DNA of 64,000 nt from Paranoxybacillus vitaminiphilus (GCF_003259935.1 NZ_QLMH01000009.1:58967-122966); one strand, 5' to 3'; counted from the first letter of the stretch, positions 35,536 to 44,854 are shown. Program-made: numbers and translations. The notes: generated from the sequence alone by a model not told the origin.

Positions 35536-35653
35536 AGGGCTGACTGAAAAGTGTCTGACCTCACGTAAAATCCATGATATAGTGTTTTCATCTAACGTTA
35601 TGTACTATATATGATTATGGCAGGGTCTGACACTTTGCTTTAAGGTCAGCCTC
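35536..35653 (+). repeat. GGCTGACC palindromic repeat
   Basis: AGGGCTGACT and GGTCAGCCT ends, inner AAGTGTCTGACCTCACGTAA and GCAGGGTCTGACACTTTGC. It fills most of the gap between alaT and the XRE gene. Confidence 0.9.
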
Positions 35654-35664
35654 ATCAATGTTTT

Positions 35665-36033
35665 TTATTCTTTTGCCGATGGATGATATTTAATTTCATA
35701 AAGCATTTGCATAACGCGTAAAAAATCTTCTTCGCTAAATTCTTTCGCTTTTCGCAAAATCAATTTTGCGCGTTTTACGCCGATTTCCTTAATGAGATAT
35801 TCGATTTCCGGGTCAATCCCCGAAGAATTGGAAACTTCCTGTTCCATCAATTCTGAGGCAGGTACATCAAGAGCGGTTGAAAGCTTTAAAATGGTTTGTG
35901 TATCGGGGATTTGTTCTCCCGATTCATATTTTTGAATCGTTGCCGTTCCTACTCGTACTTTTAGCGCTAATTCTTGCTGGCTCATTTTTCGCTGCTCCCG
36001 ATATTTTTTTATGTTTTGGCCAATTGTATTCAT
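35665..36033 (-). CDS. XRE-family helix-turn-helix regulator
   Basis: 122-residue protein. An N-terminal Cro/CI helix-turn-helix (residues 5-60: IGQNIKKYREQRKMSQQELA...IQKYESGEQIPD) is followed by a short helical C-terminal part. GGAGGAAGAAA lies before the ATG. Target genes unknown. Confidence 0.88.
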   Translation of the reverse strand: MNTIGQNIKKYREQRKMSQQELALKVRVGTATIQKYESGEQIPDTQTILKLSTALDVPASELMEQEVSNSSGIDPEIEYLIKEIGVKRAKLILRKAKEFSEEDFLRVMQMLYEIKYHPSAKE

Positions 36034-36251
36034 TTTTTCTTCCTCCTTTGTATGTATTATGTGAGTTTTCTATATTTATCATATCACTTTTTCGAATCAT
36101 TCTTGTCGAAATGCTGTCGTTTTTTGCGCTAATTTACATAAAGTTTACTTAATTTGTCACCTTTCTTATTAATGGTCATGGTGTTTTTTGATTATACATA
36201 TTCATAATGGTATAATTTAAAATTGCATATTTAAAAAATAGGAGTGTTTTC

Positions 36252-36644
36252 ATGTCAAAGTTTGCAGTGGATAGTATCGTAAAAGGAAAAGTAACAGGAA
36301 TTCAGCCTTATGGTGTATTTGTGGCACTTGATGAAGAGACGCAAGGGCTTGTACACATTTCCGAGGTTGCGCATGGGTTTGTTAAAGACATCAATGAGCA
36401 TGTGAAAGTTGGCGACGAAGTAACAGTGAAGATCCTTTCTGTCGATGAAGGGTCAAAAAGAGTCAGCCTTTCTATAAGGGCGGCAGAAAGTCAGCCTGTA
36501 AAACAAGTATTGGCTGATAAAAAAGTAAAGCGGCAAGCAAAAATAAAAACGAGTATCGAAGGACCGAGAGGATTTAACACATTAAGAGAAAAGCTGCAAG
36601 AATGGATTGAGCAGTCAAAGAGAGAAGATTTACTTAACAAATGA
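36252..36644 (+). CDS. yugI: S1-domain RNA-binding protein (general stress protein 13, YugI)
   Basis: 130-residue protein with one N-terminal S1 domain (about 5-75: GSIVKGKVTGIQPYGVFVALDEETQGLVHISE reads as a typical S1 start, ending VSLSIRAAE) and a basic C-terminal tail. B. subtilis YugI is a ribosome-associated S1 protein. AATAGGAGTG precedes the ATG. A palindromic repeat begins 6 bases after the stop. Confidence 0.92.
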   Translation: MSKFAVDSIVKGKVTGIQPYGVFVALDEETQGLVHISEVAHGFVKDINEHVKVGDEVTVKILSVDEGSKRVSLSIRAAESQPVKQVLADKKVKRQAKIKTSIEGPRGFNTLREKLQEWIEQSKREDLLNK

Positions 36645-36650
36645 CAAACA

Positions 36651-36759
36651 GAGGCTGATCCAAAAGTGTCTCACCTCACGCACAACTCGTGATATATAGT
36701 GATTTATCCTACAATATATCCTTGTTGTGGGGTCTGACATTTTACTTATGGTCAGCCTC
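36651..36759 (+). repeat. GGCTGACC palindromic repeat
   Basis: GAGGCTGATCC and GGTCAGCCTC ends, inner AAAGTGTCTCACCTCACGC and TTGTGGGGTCTGACATTTT, followed by TTTT. Confidence 0.9.
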
Positions 36760-36765
36760 TTTTGC

Positions 36766-37025
36766 CGCTTCCGTTTTTCTTAATTGTCTAGCTCCGGCTC
36801 GCAACGCCTAGTGGAAAATAACCTTCCTCCGTCGAAATGCAAGCATTTCTCGTCGGAAGAACATTTTCCCACGGCGTTGGACGCTCGCCTCCGCTTTTCT
36901 TAATTGTCTAGCTTTAGCGGCTAGCTCTCTTGTGCCAAATAACCTTCTCCCTTGAAGTGCAAGCACTTCTGCGGTCGAAGAACATTTGGCTTCGAGAGCT
37001 GATCGCGCCGCTTCCGCTTTTCTTA
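36766..37025. repeat. Two GC-rich hairpin repeat units behind yuzA
   Basis: CTTCCGTTTTTCTTAATTG at 36769, CCTCCGCTTTTCTTAATTG at about 36889 and CTTCCGCTTTTCTTA at 37011 border two units of about 120 bp. Each holds a hairpin: GGAAAATAACCTTCC with GGAAGAACATTTTCC, and GCCAAATAACCTTC with GAAGAACATTTGGC. The last border contains the yuzA stop codon. Same family as at 9881 and 63699. Confidence 0.85.
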
Positions 37026-37256
37026 TGTCCTAGAAGCTTTTGGTTCAGTGCGTCCGAGTTCTTCAGCCGGTCTGAATAAAAGAGCAAGGTTGATTAAACC
37101 CGCGATTCCGACAAGACTGTAAATAATACGGGAGAGCCAAGAATCTTGTCCCCCAAAAATAGCAGCAACTAAGTCAAATTGAAAAAAGCCGATTAAGCCC
37201 CAGTTGATTGCTCCGATAATGGTAAGTAATAGTGCGATGCGTTGCAGTGTACTCAT
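37023..37256 (-). CDS. yuzA: YuzA-like membrane protein (DUF378)
   Basis: 77-residue protein with two hydrophobic segments (IALLLTIIGAINWGLIGFF and IIYSLVGIAGLINLALLF), the DUF378 pattern with the conserved GAINWGL. AAAGGAGGAA precedes the ATG at 37256; a longer frame opens at 37301 but lacks a site. The TAA stop lies in the border of the adjacent GC-rich repeat. Function unknown. Confidence 0.87.
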   Translation of the reverse strand: MSTLQRIALLLTIIGAINWGLIGFFQFDLVAAIFGGQDSWLSRIIYSLVGIAGLINLALLFRPAEELGRTEPKASRT

Positions 37257-37401
37257 GAACGGATTCCTCCTTTGTTTATAGCGTTCATTTCTAGGTTGCA
37301 TAACAAGTGATAAAAATATTCATTGTATTTAATCAAGTGTCTTTGCTTTACATAACAAGGAAAAATTAGTGATAATGAAAGTGTGAAGGAGGAGATAAGT
37401 G

Positions 37402-38565
37402 ATGCAAAATTTTACGTTTCATAATCCGACAAAACTAATTTTCGGAAAGGGACAAATTGAACAATTAAAACAAGAACTGCCTAAATACGGCCAAAAGGTT
37501 TTGCTTGTATATGGCGGCGGCAGCATTAAACGTAACGGCTTATACGACCAAGTTATGAACATTTTGAACGAGTTAAATATTGAAGTATTTGAACTCCCGG
37601 GAGTCGAACCAAATCCGCGTCTTTCTACCGTATATAAAGGTGTTGATATTTGTAAAAAAGAAAATATTGAATTTTTATTAGCTGTTGGCGGCGGCAGCGT
37701 AATCGATTGCACAAAAGCGATTGCCGCAGGGGCAAAATACGATGGCGATCCATGGGATTTTATTACAAAGAAAACGACAGTAACGGAAGCTCTTCCGTTT
37801 GGTACGATTTTAACGCTTGCAGCAACCGGCTCGGAAATGAACTCTGGCTCTGTTATTACAAATTGGGAAACAAAAGAAAAATATGGCTGGAGCAGTCCGG
37901 TCACATTCCCGCAGTTTTCGATTTTGGATCCAACTTATACATTAACTGTGCCGAAAGATCAGACAATTTACGGCATTGTTGATATGATGTCACACGTCTT
38001 TGAACAATATTTCCATCATGTGGAAAACACCCCGCTGCAGGACCGCATGTGCGAATCGGTGCTGCGTACGGTGATGGAAACAGCGCCAAAGCTTGTGAAT
38101 GATTTAGAAAATTATGAGCTGCGTGAAACGATTCTTTACTGTGGCACGATTGCCTTAAACGGGTTCCTGCAAATGGGCTTGCGCGGCGATTGGGCGACAC
38201 ATAACATTGAACACGCCGTTTCCGCTGTTTATGACATCCCGCATGCAGGGGGACTGGCAATTTTATTCCCAAACTGGATGAAGCATGTGCTTGATGAAAA
38301 TGTTGCTCGCTTTAAACAACTCGCAGTTCGCGTGTTTGATGTTAGACCAGACGGAAAATCGGACCGTGAAGTCGCTTTAGAAGGTATTGAAAAGCTGCGC
38401 GAATTCTGGTCAAGCATCGGTGCACCGTCCCGTTTAGCTGATTACGGAATTGGTGAAGAAAATTTGGAATTAATGGCAGATAAGGCAATGGCTTTCGGCG
38501 AATTTGGCCGTTTTAAAAAGTTAAACCGTGATGATGTATTAGCGATTTTACGTGCATCTCTTTAA
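37402..38565 (+). CDS. yugJ: Iron-dependent (butanol) alcohol dehydrogenase, YugJ/YugK type
   Basis: 387-residue group III alcohol dehydrogenase. The N terminus [14 protein letters not shown], the NAD(P) turn [33 protein letters not shown], and the metal site [13 protein letters not shown] with [19 protein letters not shown] are those of NADH/NADPH-dependent butanol dehydrogenases. B. subtilis yugJ and yugK are in the same position; which one this is cannot be settled. ATG at 37402 follows AAGGAGGAGATAAGTG. Confidence 0.92.
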   Translation: MQNFTFHNPTKLIFGKGQIEQLKQELPKYGQKVLLVYGGGSIKRNGLYDQVMNILNELNIEVFELPGVEPNPRLSTVYKGVDICKKENIEFLLAVGGGSVIDCTKAIAAGAKYDGDPWDFITKKTTVTEALPFGTILTLAATGSEMNSGSVITNWETKEKYGWSSPVTFPQFSILDPTYTLTVPKDQTIYGIVDMMSHVFEQYFHHVENTPLQDRMCESVLRTVMETAPKLVNDLENYELRETILYCGTIALNGFLQMGLRGDWATHNIEHAVSAVYDIPHAGGLAILFPNWMKHVLDENVARFKQLAVRVFDVRPDGKSDREVALEGIEKLREFWSSIGAPSRLADYGIGEENLELMADKAMAFGEFGRFKKLNRDDVLAILRASL

Positions 38566-38574
38566 TATTTCAAA

Positions 38575-38765
38575 GAGGCTGTCCCAAACGTCCATGACTT
38601 ACCAGCCACCACGATGAATGAAAATGGATGGGTCTGTGACTTGCTTAATTATTAGGCAGATTACAGGCCATTTTCTTTTTCGGGACATAACTATGATTGC
38701 TTTGCCTCTGGCTTTTTGTTTTTTGAGACATTTTCGTATAAAAAGCCCCAAGGTCAGACAGCCTC
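38575..38765 (+). repeat. Second repeat family, copy A (about 190 bp)
   Basis: GAGGCTGTCCC and GACAGCCTC ends enclosing CATGACTTACCAGCCACC, GGGTCTGTGACTTGCTTAAT, CTATGATTGCTTTGCC and ACATTTTCGTATAAAAAG. The same text recurs at 51874-52163. It carries no gene and lies behind the alcohol dehydrogenase gene. Confidence 0.88.
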
Positions 38766-38886
38766 TATTTTTTCTAAAAATGTCAAAAATGAATTCGTTT
38801 ACAATATCTTTGTCAACTTGATTATCGAAGTTCATTTCGTTAAAGTGGAATAAGGTAAAAAATTTTTAGTTTGGAGGAACGAATAC

Positions 38887-40236
38887 ATGACACATATTCG
38901 TTTTGATTACTCAAAAGCATTATCTTTTTTTGGAGAACATGAGCTTACATATTTACGCGACGCCGTAAAAGTTGCGCATCATTCATTACATGAGAAGACA
39001 GGAGCGGGAAATGACTTTTTAGGCTGGATTGATCTTCCTGTCAATTATGATAAAGAAGAATTTGCCCGCATTCAAAAAGCGGCGGAAAAAATTAAATCAG
39101 ACTCTGACGTTCTGCTTGTTATCGGTATCGGCGGTTCTTACTTAGGAGCGCGCGCAGCGATTGAAATGCTGCAGCATTCTTTCTACAATGCTCTTCCAAC
39201 AGAAAAACGGAAAACACCGCAAATTATTTTCGTTGGTAACAACATCAGCTCTACATATATGAGAGACGTAATGGATTTGTTGGAAGGAAAAGACTTCTCC
39301 ATTAACGTCATTTCGAAATCCGGAACAACAACAGAACCAGCGATTGCTTTCCGTATTTTCCGCAAGCTGCTCGAAGAAAAATATGGTAAAGAAGAAGCAC
39401 GTAAGCGCATTTATGCAACAACGGACAAAGCGCGCGGCGCATTAAAAACATTAGCAACTGAAGAAGGATATGAAACATTTATTATTCCAGATGATGTCGG
39501 CGGCCGCTATTCCGTTTTAACGGCGGTTGGTTTGCTTCCGATTGCGGTGAGCGGCGCGAACATTGAAGAAATGATGAAAGGGGCAGCTCAGGCCCGTGAA
39601 GATTTCAGCAAATCGGAGCTTGAAGAAAACCCTGCTTACCAATATGCAGCAGTCCGCAATATTCTTTACAATAAAGGGAAAACAATTGAAATGCTCATTA
39701 ACTATGAACCGGCGCTGCAATATTTCGCAGAATGGTGGAAGCAGTTGTTTGGCGAGAGCGAAGGAAAAGACCAAAAAGGAATTTTCCCTGCATCTGCCAA
39801 CTTCTCAACTGACCTTCACTCATTAGGGCAATATATCCAAGAAGGCCGCCGCGATTTATTTGAGACGGTATTAAAGGTGGAAAAGCCGCGCCATGATTTA
39901 GTGATTGAAGCGGAAGAAAGCGACTTGGACGGCTTAAATTACTTAACCGGCCAAACGGTTGATTTTGTCAATACGAAAGCATTTGAAGGAACGCTGCTTG
40001 CGCATACAGACGGCGGCGTGCCGAATTTAGTCATTACACTTCCGGAATTAAATGAATACACATTCGGTTATCTTGTGTATTTCTTTGAAAAAGCATGTGC
40101 AATGAGCGGGTATTTACTAGGGGTTAACCCATTTGACCAACCGGGTGTTGAAGCGTACAAAGTCAACATGTTCGCGCTTCTCGGTAAACCTGGGTATGAA
40201 GAGAAGAAGGCGGAGCTTGAAAAACGCTTGAAATAA
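38887..40236 (+). CDS. pgi: Glucose-6-phosphate isomerase
   Basis: 449-residue glycolytic isomerase of the Bacillus/Geobacillus length class. Signatures: [14 protein letters not shown] (phosphate-binding loop, about 80-93), [32 protein letters not shown], and GQYIQEG. GGAGGAACG precedes the ATG. An unusual large inverted repeat follows. Interconverts glucose- and fructose-6-phosphate. Confidence 0.97.
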   Translation: MTHIRFDYSKALSFFGEHELTYLRDAVKVAHHSLHEKTGAGNDFLGWIDLPVNYDKEEFARIQKAAEKIKSDSDVLLVIGIGGSYLGARAAIEMLQHSFYNALPTEKRKTPQIIFVGNNISSTYMRDVMDLLEGKDFSINVISKSGTTTEPAIAFRIFRKLLEEKYGKEEARKRIYATTDKARGALKTLATEEGYETFIIPDDVGGRYSVLTAVGLLPIAVSGANIEEMMKGAAQAREDFSKSELEENPAYQYAAVRNILYNKGKTIEMLINYEPALQYFAEWWKQLFGESEGKDQKGIFPASANFSTDLHSLGQYIQEGRRDLFETVLKVEKPRHDLVIEAEESDLDGLNYLTGQTVDFVNTKAFEGTLLAHTDGGVPNLVITLPELNEYTFGYLVYFFEKACAMSGYLLGVNPFDQPGVEAYKVNMFALLGKPGYEEKKAELEKRLK

Positions 40237-40248
40237 CAGCATTTTTCG

Positions 40249-40366
40249 AAGAATCGAGAAAAGAAAAAGAGCAGATTTTCGGAGTGCAAAAATGATGTTT
40301 GATCACATTTTTTTCAAAAGCGGTTTGACATGTACTCCGAAAATCTTTTTCTCGATTCTTTTTTCA
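40249..40366 (+). terminator. Large interrupted inverted repeat behind pgi
   Basis: AAGAATCGAGAAAAG plus AGATTTTCGGAGT pair with ACTCCGAAAATCT plus TTCTCGATTCTT across about 48 bases; the left arm has about 10 extra bases. T-run follows. An inner AAAAATG / CATTTTT hairpin fills the loop. Confidence 0.65.
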
Positions 40367-40470
40367 TTTTTTGTGATATGGCTATACGTGTCGGCCTTGA
40401 TGGAGATGATTTCATGACCCAAATCGTGCTGTTTTAGGAGAAACTCAAAGAAAATGGGGGAGAAAACGGA

Positions 40471-41196
40471 ATGTTAATCGGTCATATCAAGGAAATTGTC
40501 CGTCACCCTGTGAAATCTTTCCATGGGGAGAGTGTACAAAAAACGAAAGTAATGGAATATGGTTTATATGGCGACCGTAGTCATGCTTTTTTAGATGAAA
40601 CAAGACCTGGGAAGTTTTTAACAATCACACAATTTCCGGAAATGGTTCGATATAAAGCAAGATTTGTTGGGGAAGAGTTAATGGAAGAATATCCTAGAGT
40701 CGAAATAACGACACCTGAAGGCAAGGTTATTGATTGGGGGGATGAAGACCTAATTAGAGAAATAGAAAACAAATCGAAACGGAAAGTTTCTCTTGTAAAA
40801 TATACTCCCTCTTATGTACCTTTAGGGGCCATTGAAGAAGAACACATTCAATTGGTAACGGACGCTTCTTTGCTTAAATTAAAAGAAATATGGGGAAAAG
40901 AGATCAATTATCAACGTTTTCGCCCTAATTTACTTATATCGCTAAAACAGAAAGTCCCATTTATTGAAGAAAAGTGGTTTGGCAGAAGAATAAAAATAGG
41001 ACGAGAAGTGGAGATTCAATTAAAAAGACATTGTGAACGGTGTATGATTATTACTGTTAATCCTGATAATGCAGAACGGGATTCGTCTTTGCTTAAAACT
41101 CTTATGCAACAAAGAAATAATCATTTTGGCGTTTATGCTTCTGTTATAAAAACAGGTGAAATTCATGTAGGCGATGAAGTCTTTCTTCTTGAATGA
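40471..41196 (+). CDS. MOSC-domain protein
   Basis: 241-residue protein: N-terminal MOSC beta-barrel domain (HIKEIVRHPVKSFHGESV...GDRSHAFLDETRPGKFLT) and a MOSC domain with FRPNLLIS, and the conserved cysteine in LKRHCERCMIITVNP. MOSC proteins handle sulfur or molybdenum cofactor-linked chemistry; the substrate is unknown. The start follows GGGGGAGAAAACGG. Not part of the B. subtilis order here, so probably acquired or relocated. Confidence 0.85.
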   Translation: MLIGHIKEIVRHPVKSFHGESVQKTKVMEYGLYGDRSHAFLDETRPGKFLTITQFPEMVRYKARFVGEELMEEYPRVEITTPEGKVIDWGDEDLIREIENKSKRKVSLVKYTPSYVPLGAIEEEHIQLVTDASLLKLKEIWGKEINYQRFRPNLLISLKQKVPFIEEKWFGRRIKIGREVEIQLKRHCERCMIITVNPDNAERDSSLLKTLMQQRNNHFGVYASVIKTGEIHVGDEVFLLE

Positions 41197-41462
41197 TATT
41201 CATCAAGTTTAAATTAATCGAGTTTGAGGGGGAAACTTTTTCTTCTTATGATATAGACTCAGCAAAGTTCGAGGCAGTAAGTAGTAATGGCGTTGTTTAC
41301 GAGAATCCTATGATTGTTGAACCGGAACCAAGCTTGTCCACAGAATTGTATGAAGGTGGAGAAGTTGAAGGATGGGTAGCTTTCTTAGTTGATGAAGATG
41401 ATACGCCGTTAATTGTATGGCAACGTGAATGGGATGATGAGCTCTGGTTTAGTTTAGAATAA
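41193..41462 (+). CDS. Truncated DUF4352-like fragment
   Basis: 89-residue frame overlapping the MOSC stop (ATGA). The text SSNGVVYENPMIVEPEPSLS and YEGGEVEGWVAFLVDEDDTP resembles the C-terminal half of the immunoglobulin-like DUF4352 domain of secreted lipoproteins. There is no signal peptide or N-terminal half, so it is probably the tail of a lost lipoprotein gene that now happens to begin at an ATG. It has no convincing ribosome-binding site. Confidence 0.55.
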   Translation: MIFIKFKLIEFEGETFSSYDIDSAKFEAVSSNGVVYENPMIVEPEPSLSTELYEGGEVEGWVAFLVDEDDTPLIVWQREWDDELWFSLE

Positions 41463-41467
41463 CAAAT

Positions 41468-41538
41468 GGGGGGCTGCTCCAAAAGTGTTACCTCCCACGA
41501 AATAATATATGTTATTTATGTACTATATTATTGTGGTT
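41468..41538 (+). repeat. GGCTGACC palindromic repeat, truncated
   Basis: Left arm GGGGGCTGCTCCAAAAGTG and the central AT-rich part ending TATTGTGGTT are present; the right arm is replaced by another element starting at 41539. Confidence 0.75.
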
Positions 41539-41817
41539 GAGGGTGTCCCAAAAGTGTTCGCTAAGCGTTCGCTTTTCGGACACCCTCTCTCATCGTTTTT
41601 CTTTGAAAGGCCTCCCAAAAAATACCTTGGAGTGGGGGCTAGTTTGTGCTGCCCACAATTTGAGAAAGTGGGACACCACGACCGATTCGACAAGAAAAAA
41701 ACAGGATAAAATCCAGTAATCAGGAGAAATTCCTGATTCAAAAAGGAATAAATAACAAAATGATAAGAAAAAGAAAAAATGGGAAGATAACTAAGCTAGC
41801 ACTTATTTGGACACCCT
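41539..41817. mobile_element. 279-bp element with GGGTGTCC terminal inverted repeats
   Basis: Left end AGGGTGTCCCAAAAGTGTTC and right end, read inward, AGGGTGTCCAAATAAGTGC are near-matching inverted repeats. Just inside the left end a hairpin GGGTGTCCCAAAAG / CTTTTCGGACACCC occurs. No transposase frame. It truncates a palindromic repeat on its left. It looks like a non-autonomous element; GGNTGTCCCAAAAGT-type ends are seen in IS1182-type elements, a relation I only suggest. Confidence 0.6.
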
Positions 41818-41839
41818 ACATAAAAAAGGGGGTGTTGAA

Positions 41840-42244
41840 ATGATTGAAATCCCTTCCCGTCTTGAAGGACAGACCTTCCAATTATTTAAGCTAGAACAAG
41901 AATTAAAACCACTCGGTTACACGATTGGCGGCAATTGGGATTATGACCACGGCTCATTCGACTACAAAATAGATGATGAAGACGGTTATCAGTTTTTGCG
42001 CGTGCCGTTTGAAGCTGTTGACGGTCAGCTTGATTCGCATGGTACAACAGTGAAGATTGGAAGACCGTATTTGTTATCTCATAAATATCAAATTGGGCTA
42101 GATGACGATGTTCATGTTGGGAATTTAGGCGCTTCCTTCGATCAGTTTTCTGAACCGCAAGACCCGGACGCGCAGTTCCCGGAAAAATATATGAATGTCG
42201 GCAAAGCATTAGTGAAAGAATTGGAAGAAACCCTGCTTGATTAA
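41840..42244 (+). CDS. yugN: YugN-like protein
   Basis: 134-residue protein of the YugN-like family: SRLEGQTFQLFKLEQELKPLGYTIGGNWDYDHGSFDYKID at the start (in part), with later acidic segments. ATG at 41840 follows AAAGGGGGTG. Function unknown, often near pgi and yugO as here. Its TAA overlaps the TAA of the convergent yugO by three bases. Confidence 0.87.
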   Translation: MIEIPSRLEGQTFQLFKLEQELKPLGYTIGGNWDYDHGSFDYKIDDEDGYQFLRVPFEAVDGQLDSHGTTVKIGRPYLLSHKYQIGLDDDVHVGNLGASFDQFSEPQDPDAQFPEKYMNVGKALVKELEETLLD

Positions 42245-43233
42245 TGCTTCAAAATGAATAATTGGTCATGTTTTTCGATGACAAAATGAGGGGGAGGATT
42301 AAGATAAGATTCTCCCTCTCTAATAATGCCGAGCAACAGAGTCTGCTGCTGCCAGAACATTTCGTGTCCTTGTTTGAACGTCTTTCCAATCAGATTGTCT
42401 GGGACATCGATCAGCTGCAATTTTTCAACTTTTAATCGTTCTAATAAATGTTCAACGACTTGTGAAAGTCCTGAAGATAACACGCTGTTCAGCATCATAA
42501 AACTAGAAAGTAAGTTTGTCTGGATGATTTCATCTGCTCCTGCCCGTTTGGCATTGTTCACTTGATGGGCAGTAAGAATTTCAATAATGGCATAAATATG
42601 AGGATTCAGCCCTTTCATCGTTAATAAGGTTAAAATCGCCGCCATATCTGCTTCCATTTCATTTTTATGCTGATTGGCAGTAATCAATACCGTTTTCGCT
42701 TTGGCGATATTTGCTTTATGAAGGACGTGCTCGTATGTCGGATTTCCTTTTATAAAATGAACATTTTTATTCGATATCGGAAGTTTATCTAGCGTTTCAT
42801 CAATAATGACAAAGGAAGCAAAAGGACGCAACTTCGTTAATTGGCTTAACAGTTCCCGTACCCGTTCGTTCCAGCCAATAATAATCGTATGCCCTTCTTT
42901 TTCATAGGCAAGTGTTCCGTTAATTAATGCATTTTCTTTGGAGATGGCTGCAGCTGACAAAGTAACGAAATATGCAGAGATGAATCCTGTGCCTAACAAA
43001 ATAAGAAGAATCGCAACGAATTTTCCTGCCGTTGTTTCCGGAACGAAATCTCCATATCCGATTGTCGAGGTCGTGACAATTGCCCACCATATGCCATCAA
43101 AAATCGTGCGGTATGTTGTTGGTTCAACGAGATGAATCAAGAGGCCGAATAAAAGAATAAAACTGCCGCCTGTAAGTAAAATTCTGTAAAATAATGGAAT
43201 ACGAAGGTAAGAGTTGATTAAATGAAATTTCAT
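42241..43233 (-). CDS. yugO: Potassium channel with RCK domain (YugO)
   Basis: 330-residue two-transmembrane K+ channel. Membrane segment ILLTGGSFILLFGLLIHLV, pore loop with selectivity filter TIGYGD, second segment FVAILLILLGTGFISAYFVT, then a cytosolic RCK domain (IIIGWNERVRELLSQL, VLITANQHKNEMEAD). In B. subtilis YugO supports electrical signalling in biofilms. TGGAGGAAA precedes ATG at 43233. The small mstX gene that precedes it in B. subtilis is not visible. Confidence 0.92.
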   Translation of the reverse strand: MKFHLINSYLRIPLFYRILLTGGSFILLFGLLIHLVEPTTYRTIFDGIWWAIVTTSTIGYGDFVPETTAGKFVAILLILLGTGFISAYFVTLSAAAISKENALINGTLAYEKEGHTIIIGWNERVRELLSQLTKLRPFASFVIIDETLDKLPISNKNVHFIKGNPTYEHVLHKANIAKAKTVLITANQHKNEMEADMAAILTLLTMKGLNPHIYAIIEILTAHQVNNAKRAGADEIIQTNLLSSFMMLNSVLSSGLSQVVEHLLERLKVEKLQLIDVPDNLIGKTFKQGHEMFWQQQTLLLGIIREGESYLNPPPHFVIEKHDQLFILKH

Positions 43234-43363
43234 AGAATGTTTCCTCCAAAACAAGTCATCATTTAGCAATAGTTTGTGCAGTTGCTCATTTTTTTACATA
43301 AATTTTCTTTAATTAAGAAAAGATAAACATTGTGAAAACCATATATCGCAGGAGGTTTTGTAA

Positions 43364-43546
43364 ATGGATATGAACCGTGTCAAGCAAATCGTTTCCTCTC
43401 CAGCAGATATTACTGTTCATTATCACGGTGTATCTGTATGGATTGACAGCTATGACGAGAAGAATAACACAGCAACCATTCATATGCGCGACGGTCATCT
43501 GAATGAAAAGCGGGAAGTGTCTGTGGAAGAGTTGCAGGAAGTGTAG
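43364..43546 (+). CDS. sspH: Small acid-soluble spore protein, H type
   Basis: 60-residue protein: MDMNRVKQIVSSPADITVHY, VSVWIDSYDE, ATIHMRDG, VSVEELQEV follow the SspH pattern (RAKEI..SP..V.Y.G..VWI). H-type SASPs are minor forespore proteins made late under sigma-F/G. AGGAGG lies upstream. A palindromic repeat begins 2 bases after the stop. Confidence 0.88.
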   Translation: MDMNRVKQIVSSPADITVHYHGVSVWIDSYDEKNNTATIHMRDGHLNEKREVSVEELQEV

Positions 43547-43548
43547 AA

Positions 43549-43637
43549 GGGCTGACCAAAAAGTGTCTGACCTCATATGAAATACATCATATATTAGTAT
43601 CGTTGTGGGGTCTGGCACTTTGCTTTCGGAGCATCCC
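43549..43637 (+). repeat. GGCTGACC palindromic repeat
   Basis: GGGCTGACC and GAGCATCCC ends (right end diverged), inner AAGTGTCTGACCTCATATG and TTGTGGGGTCTGGCACTTTG. Confidence 0.87.
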
Positions 43638-43756
43638 ACTTTATCATTTGCATTTTCCTAATTTTTTATAATGGCGATAAATAAAACACTTGGCTGGGCA
43701 AACAAGAGTTTTTCCGATAATTGCAATAAGAAAAATTGATGGAAAGGAAAGAAGAG

Positions 43757-44017
43757 ATGAACTTAATGCCTGTTCGTCTGTTTACGATTGAAGATGGAGA
43801 AGGATATGTAGCCGATGTTTTTCAATGTCCTGTTACCGGCAATCTTATTTATAAGGCAACAGGAGCTCCATCTGTTGCCTCTTATAACCATTTAACTGAA
43901 CAACAAAAACGGGAACTGAAGAAATATGGATTTAAACTTTTTGAACAAAGTCCGCGAAGAGCTAACTTTATGTCCAACGATCAATCAGTAGAAGAATTGT
44001 TACCGGATTTAAAATAA
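43757..44017 (+). CDS. Hypothetical 86-residue protein
   Basis: Small soluble protein, not recognised: MNLMPVRLFTIEDGEGYVAD, FQCPVTGNLIYKATGAP, then a basic helical part (LTEQQKRELKKYGFKLF). A single cysteine (FQCP) excludes a zinc finger. ATG at 43757 follows GGAAAGGAAAG; the frame opens 7 codons earlier. Followed by a terminator, so it is a monocistronic gene. Confidence 0.65.
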   Translation: MNLMPVRLFTIEDGEGYVADVFQCPVTGNLIYKATGAPSVASYNHLTEQQKRELKKYGFKLFEQSPRRANFMSNDQSVEELLPDLK

Positions 44018-44041
44018 CGATATTCGTGAAATTAAACAAAT

Positions 44042-44075
44042 AAAGCAGGAATCTTAACTGGTTCCTGCTTTTTGT
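44042..44075 (+). terminator. Terminator
   Basis: Stem AAAGCAGGAA / TTCCTGCTTT followed by TTG, behind the 86-residue protein gene. Confidence 0.82.
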
Positions 44076-44194
44076 TTATTTTATAAAAAACATATCCATA
44101 TTTCAGCAATAAAACAGAGTGCCGGAACATTCGGCGTAGCACAACATATAAACGCTGAAAACAGAAGAAAATAATTACAAAAAAATAACATGTT

Positions 44195-44256
44195 TTTTAA
44201 CATGTTCACTGAGAAGCCTCCCACCTCTAAGCGAAGTGTAGGTGGGAGAGGTTCGT
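44195..44256. mobile_element. Solo IS200/IS605-type right end (copy 2 of 3)
   Basis: TTTAACATGTTCACTGAGAAG, split here as TTTAACATG and TTCACTGAGAAG, then hairpin CCCACCT / AGGTGGG around CTAAGCGAAGTGT and GAGAGGTTC. The rest of 44076-44519 shows no gene. Confidence 0.6.
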
Positions 44257-44519
44257 TTTGAAACTTAAAACAAAAATCGCTCTACCAACAAGAGAAACTC
44301 TCATCTTTCTTCCATCGGCATAAACATGGAGAAAGCTTTGCCTCTTTGAGCACAATCGCCGATTATTAACATTTCTCGTTGGAAAAGATATGCGTTGGCA
44401 TTAAGTAAGTGTTTTCCATACATGATCTTGCTTCTCTAACGCACATTAATAAATGTTCGAAAAGAATTATTCTCTTTTTCGAGCGAAAGGAAAATTCGAA
44501 AAGAGGAGTGTAAAGAGCA

Positions 44520-44854
44520 TGAATCGTTTACGTCTATTCAATTTGGGGCGTAATAGAGGGATGTGGAACCAAGTGTTGCGCTTAACGGGGCGCCGAAACA
44601 ATAACAACGCAATATGGGCGATATTAAGTTTAGTCTTGGGAATTGCCGCGACAGTTGCTTTCAATAGGAGAAGAGGACGCAATGCTCAGTATACGATGTC
44701 AAAACCGATTCAGAATGCGATGCTTGGCATAAATAACTTTGTGAATCGACGAATGAAAATACCAAGCTTAGCAACGATGGAATTTTCCAAAGAAATAATG
44801 GAAAAGCCAAAAAACATTCCAATTAATAATAATCATAACGAACAGCAAAAATAA
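44520..44854 (+). CDS. Hypothetical basic membrane protein
   Basis: 111-residue protein. Basic, Arg/Asn-rich start (MNRLRLFNLGRNRGMWNQVL...GRRNNNN), one hydrophobic segment (AIWAILSLVLGIAATVAF, about 37-54), then RRRGRNAQ and a polar tail ending in an Asn/His-rich stretch. AAGAGGAGTG lies upstream of the ATG. I do not recognise the family. Confidence 0.65.
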
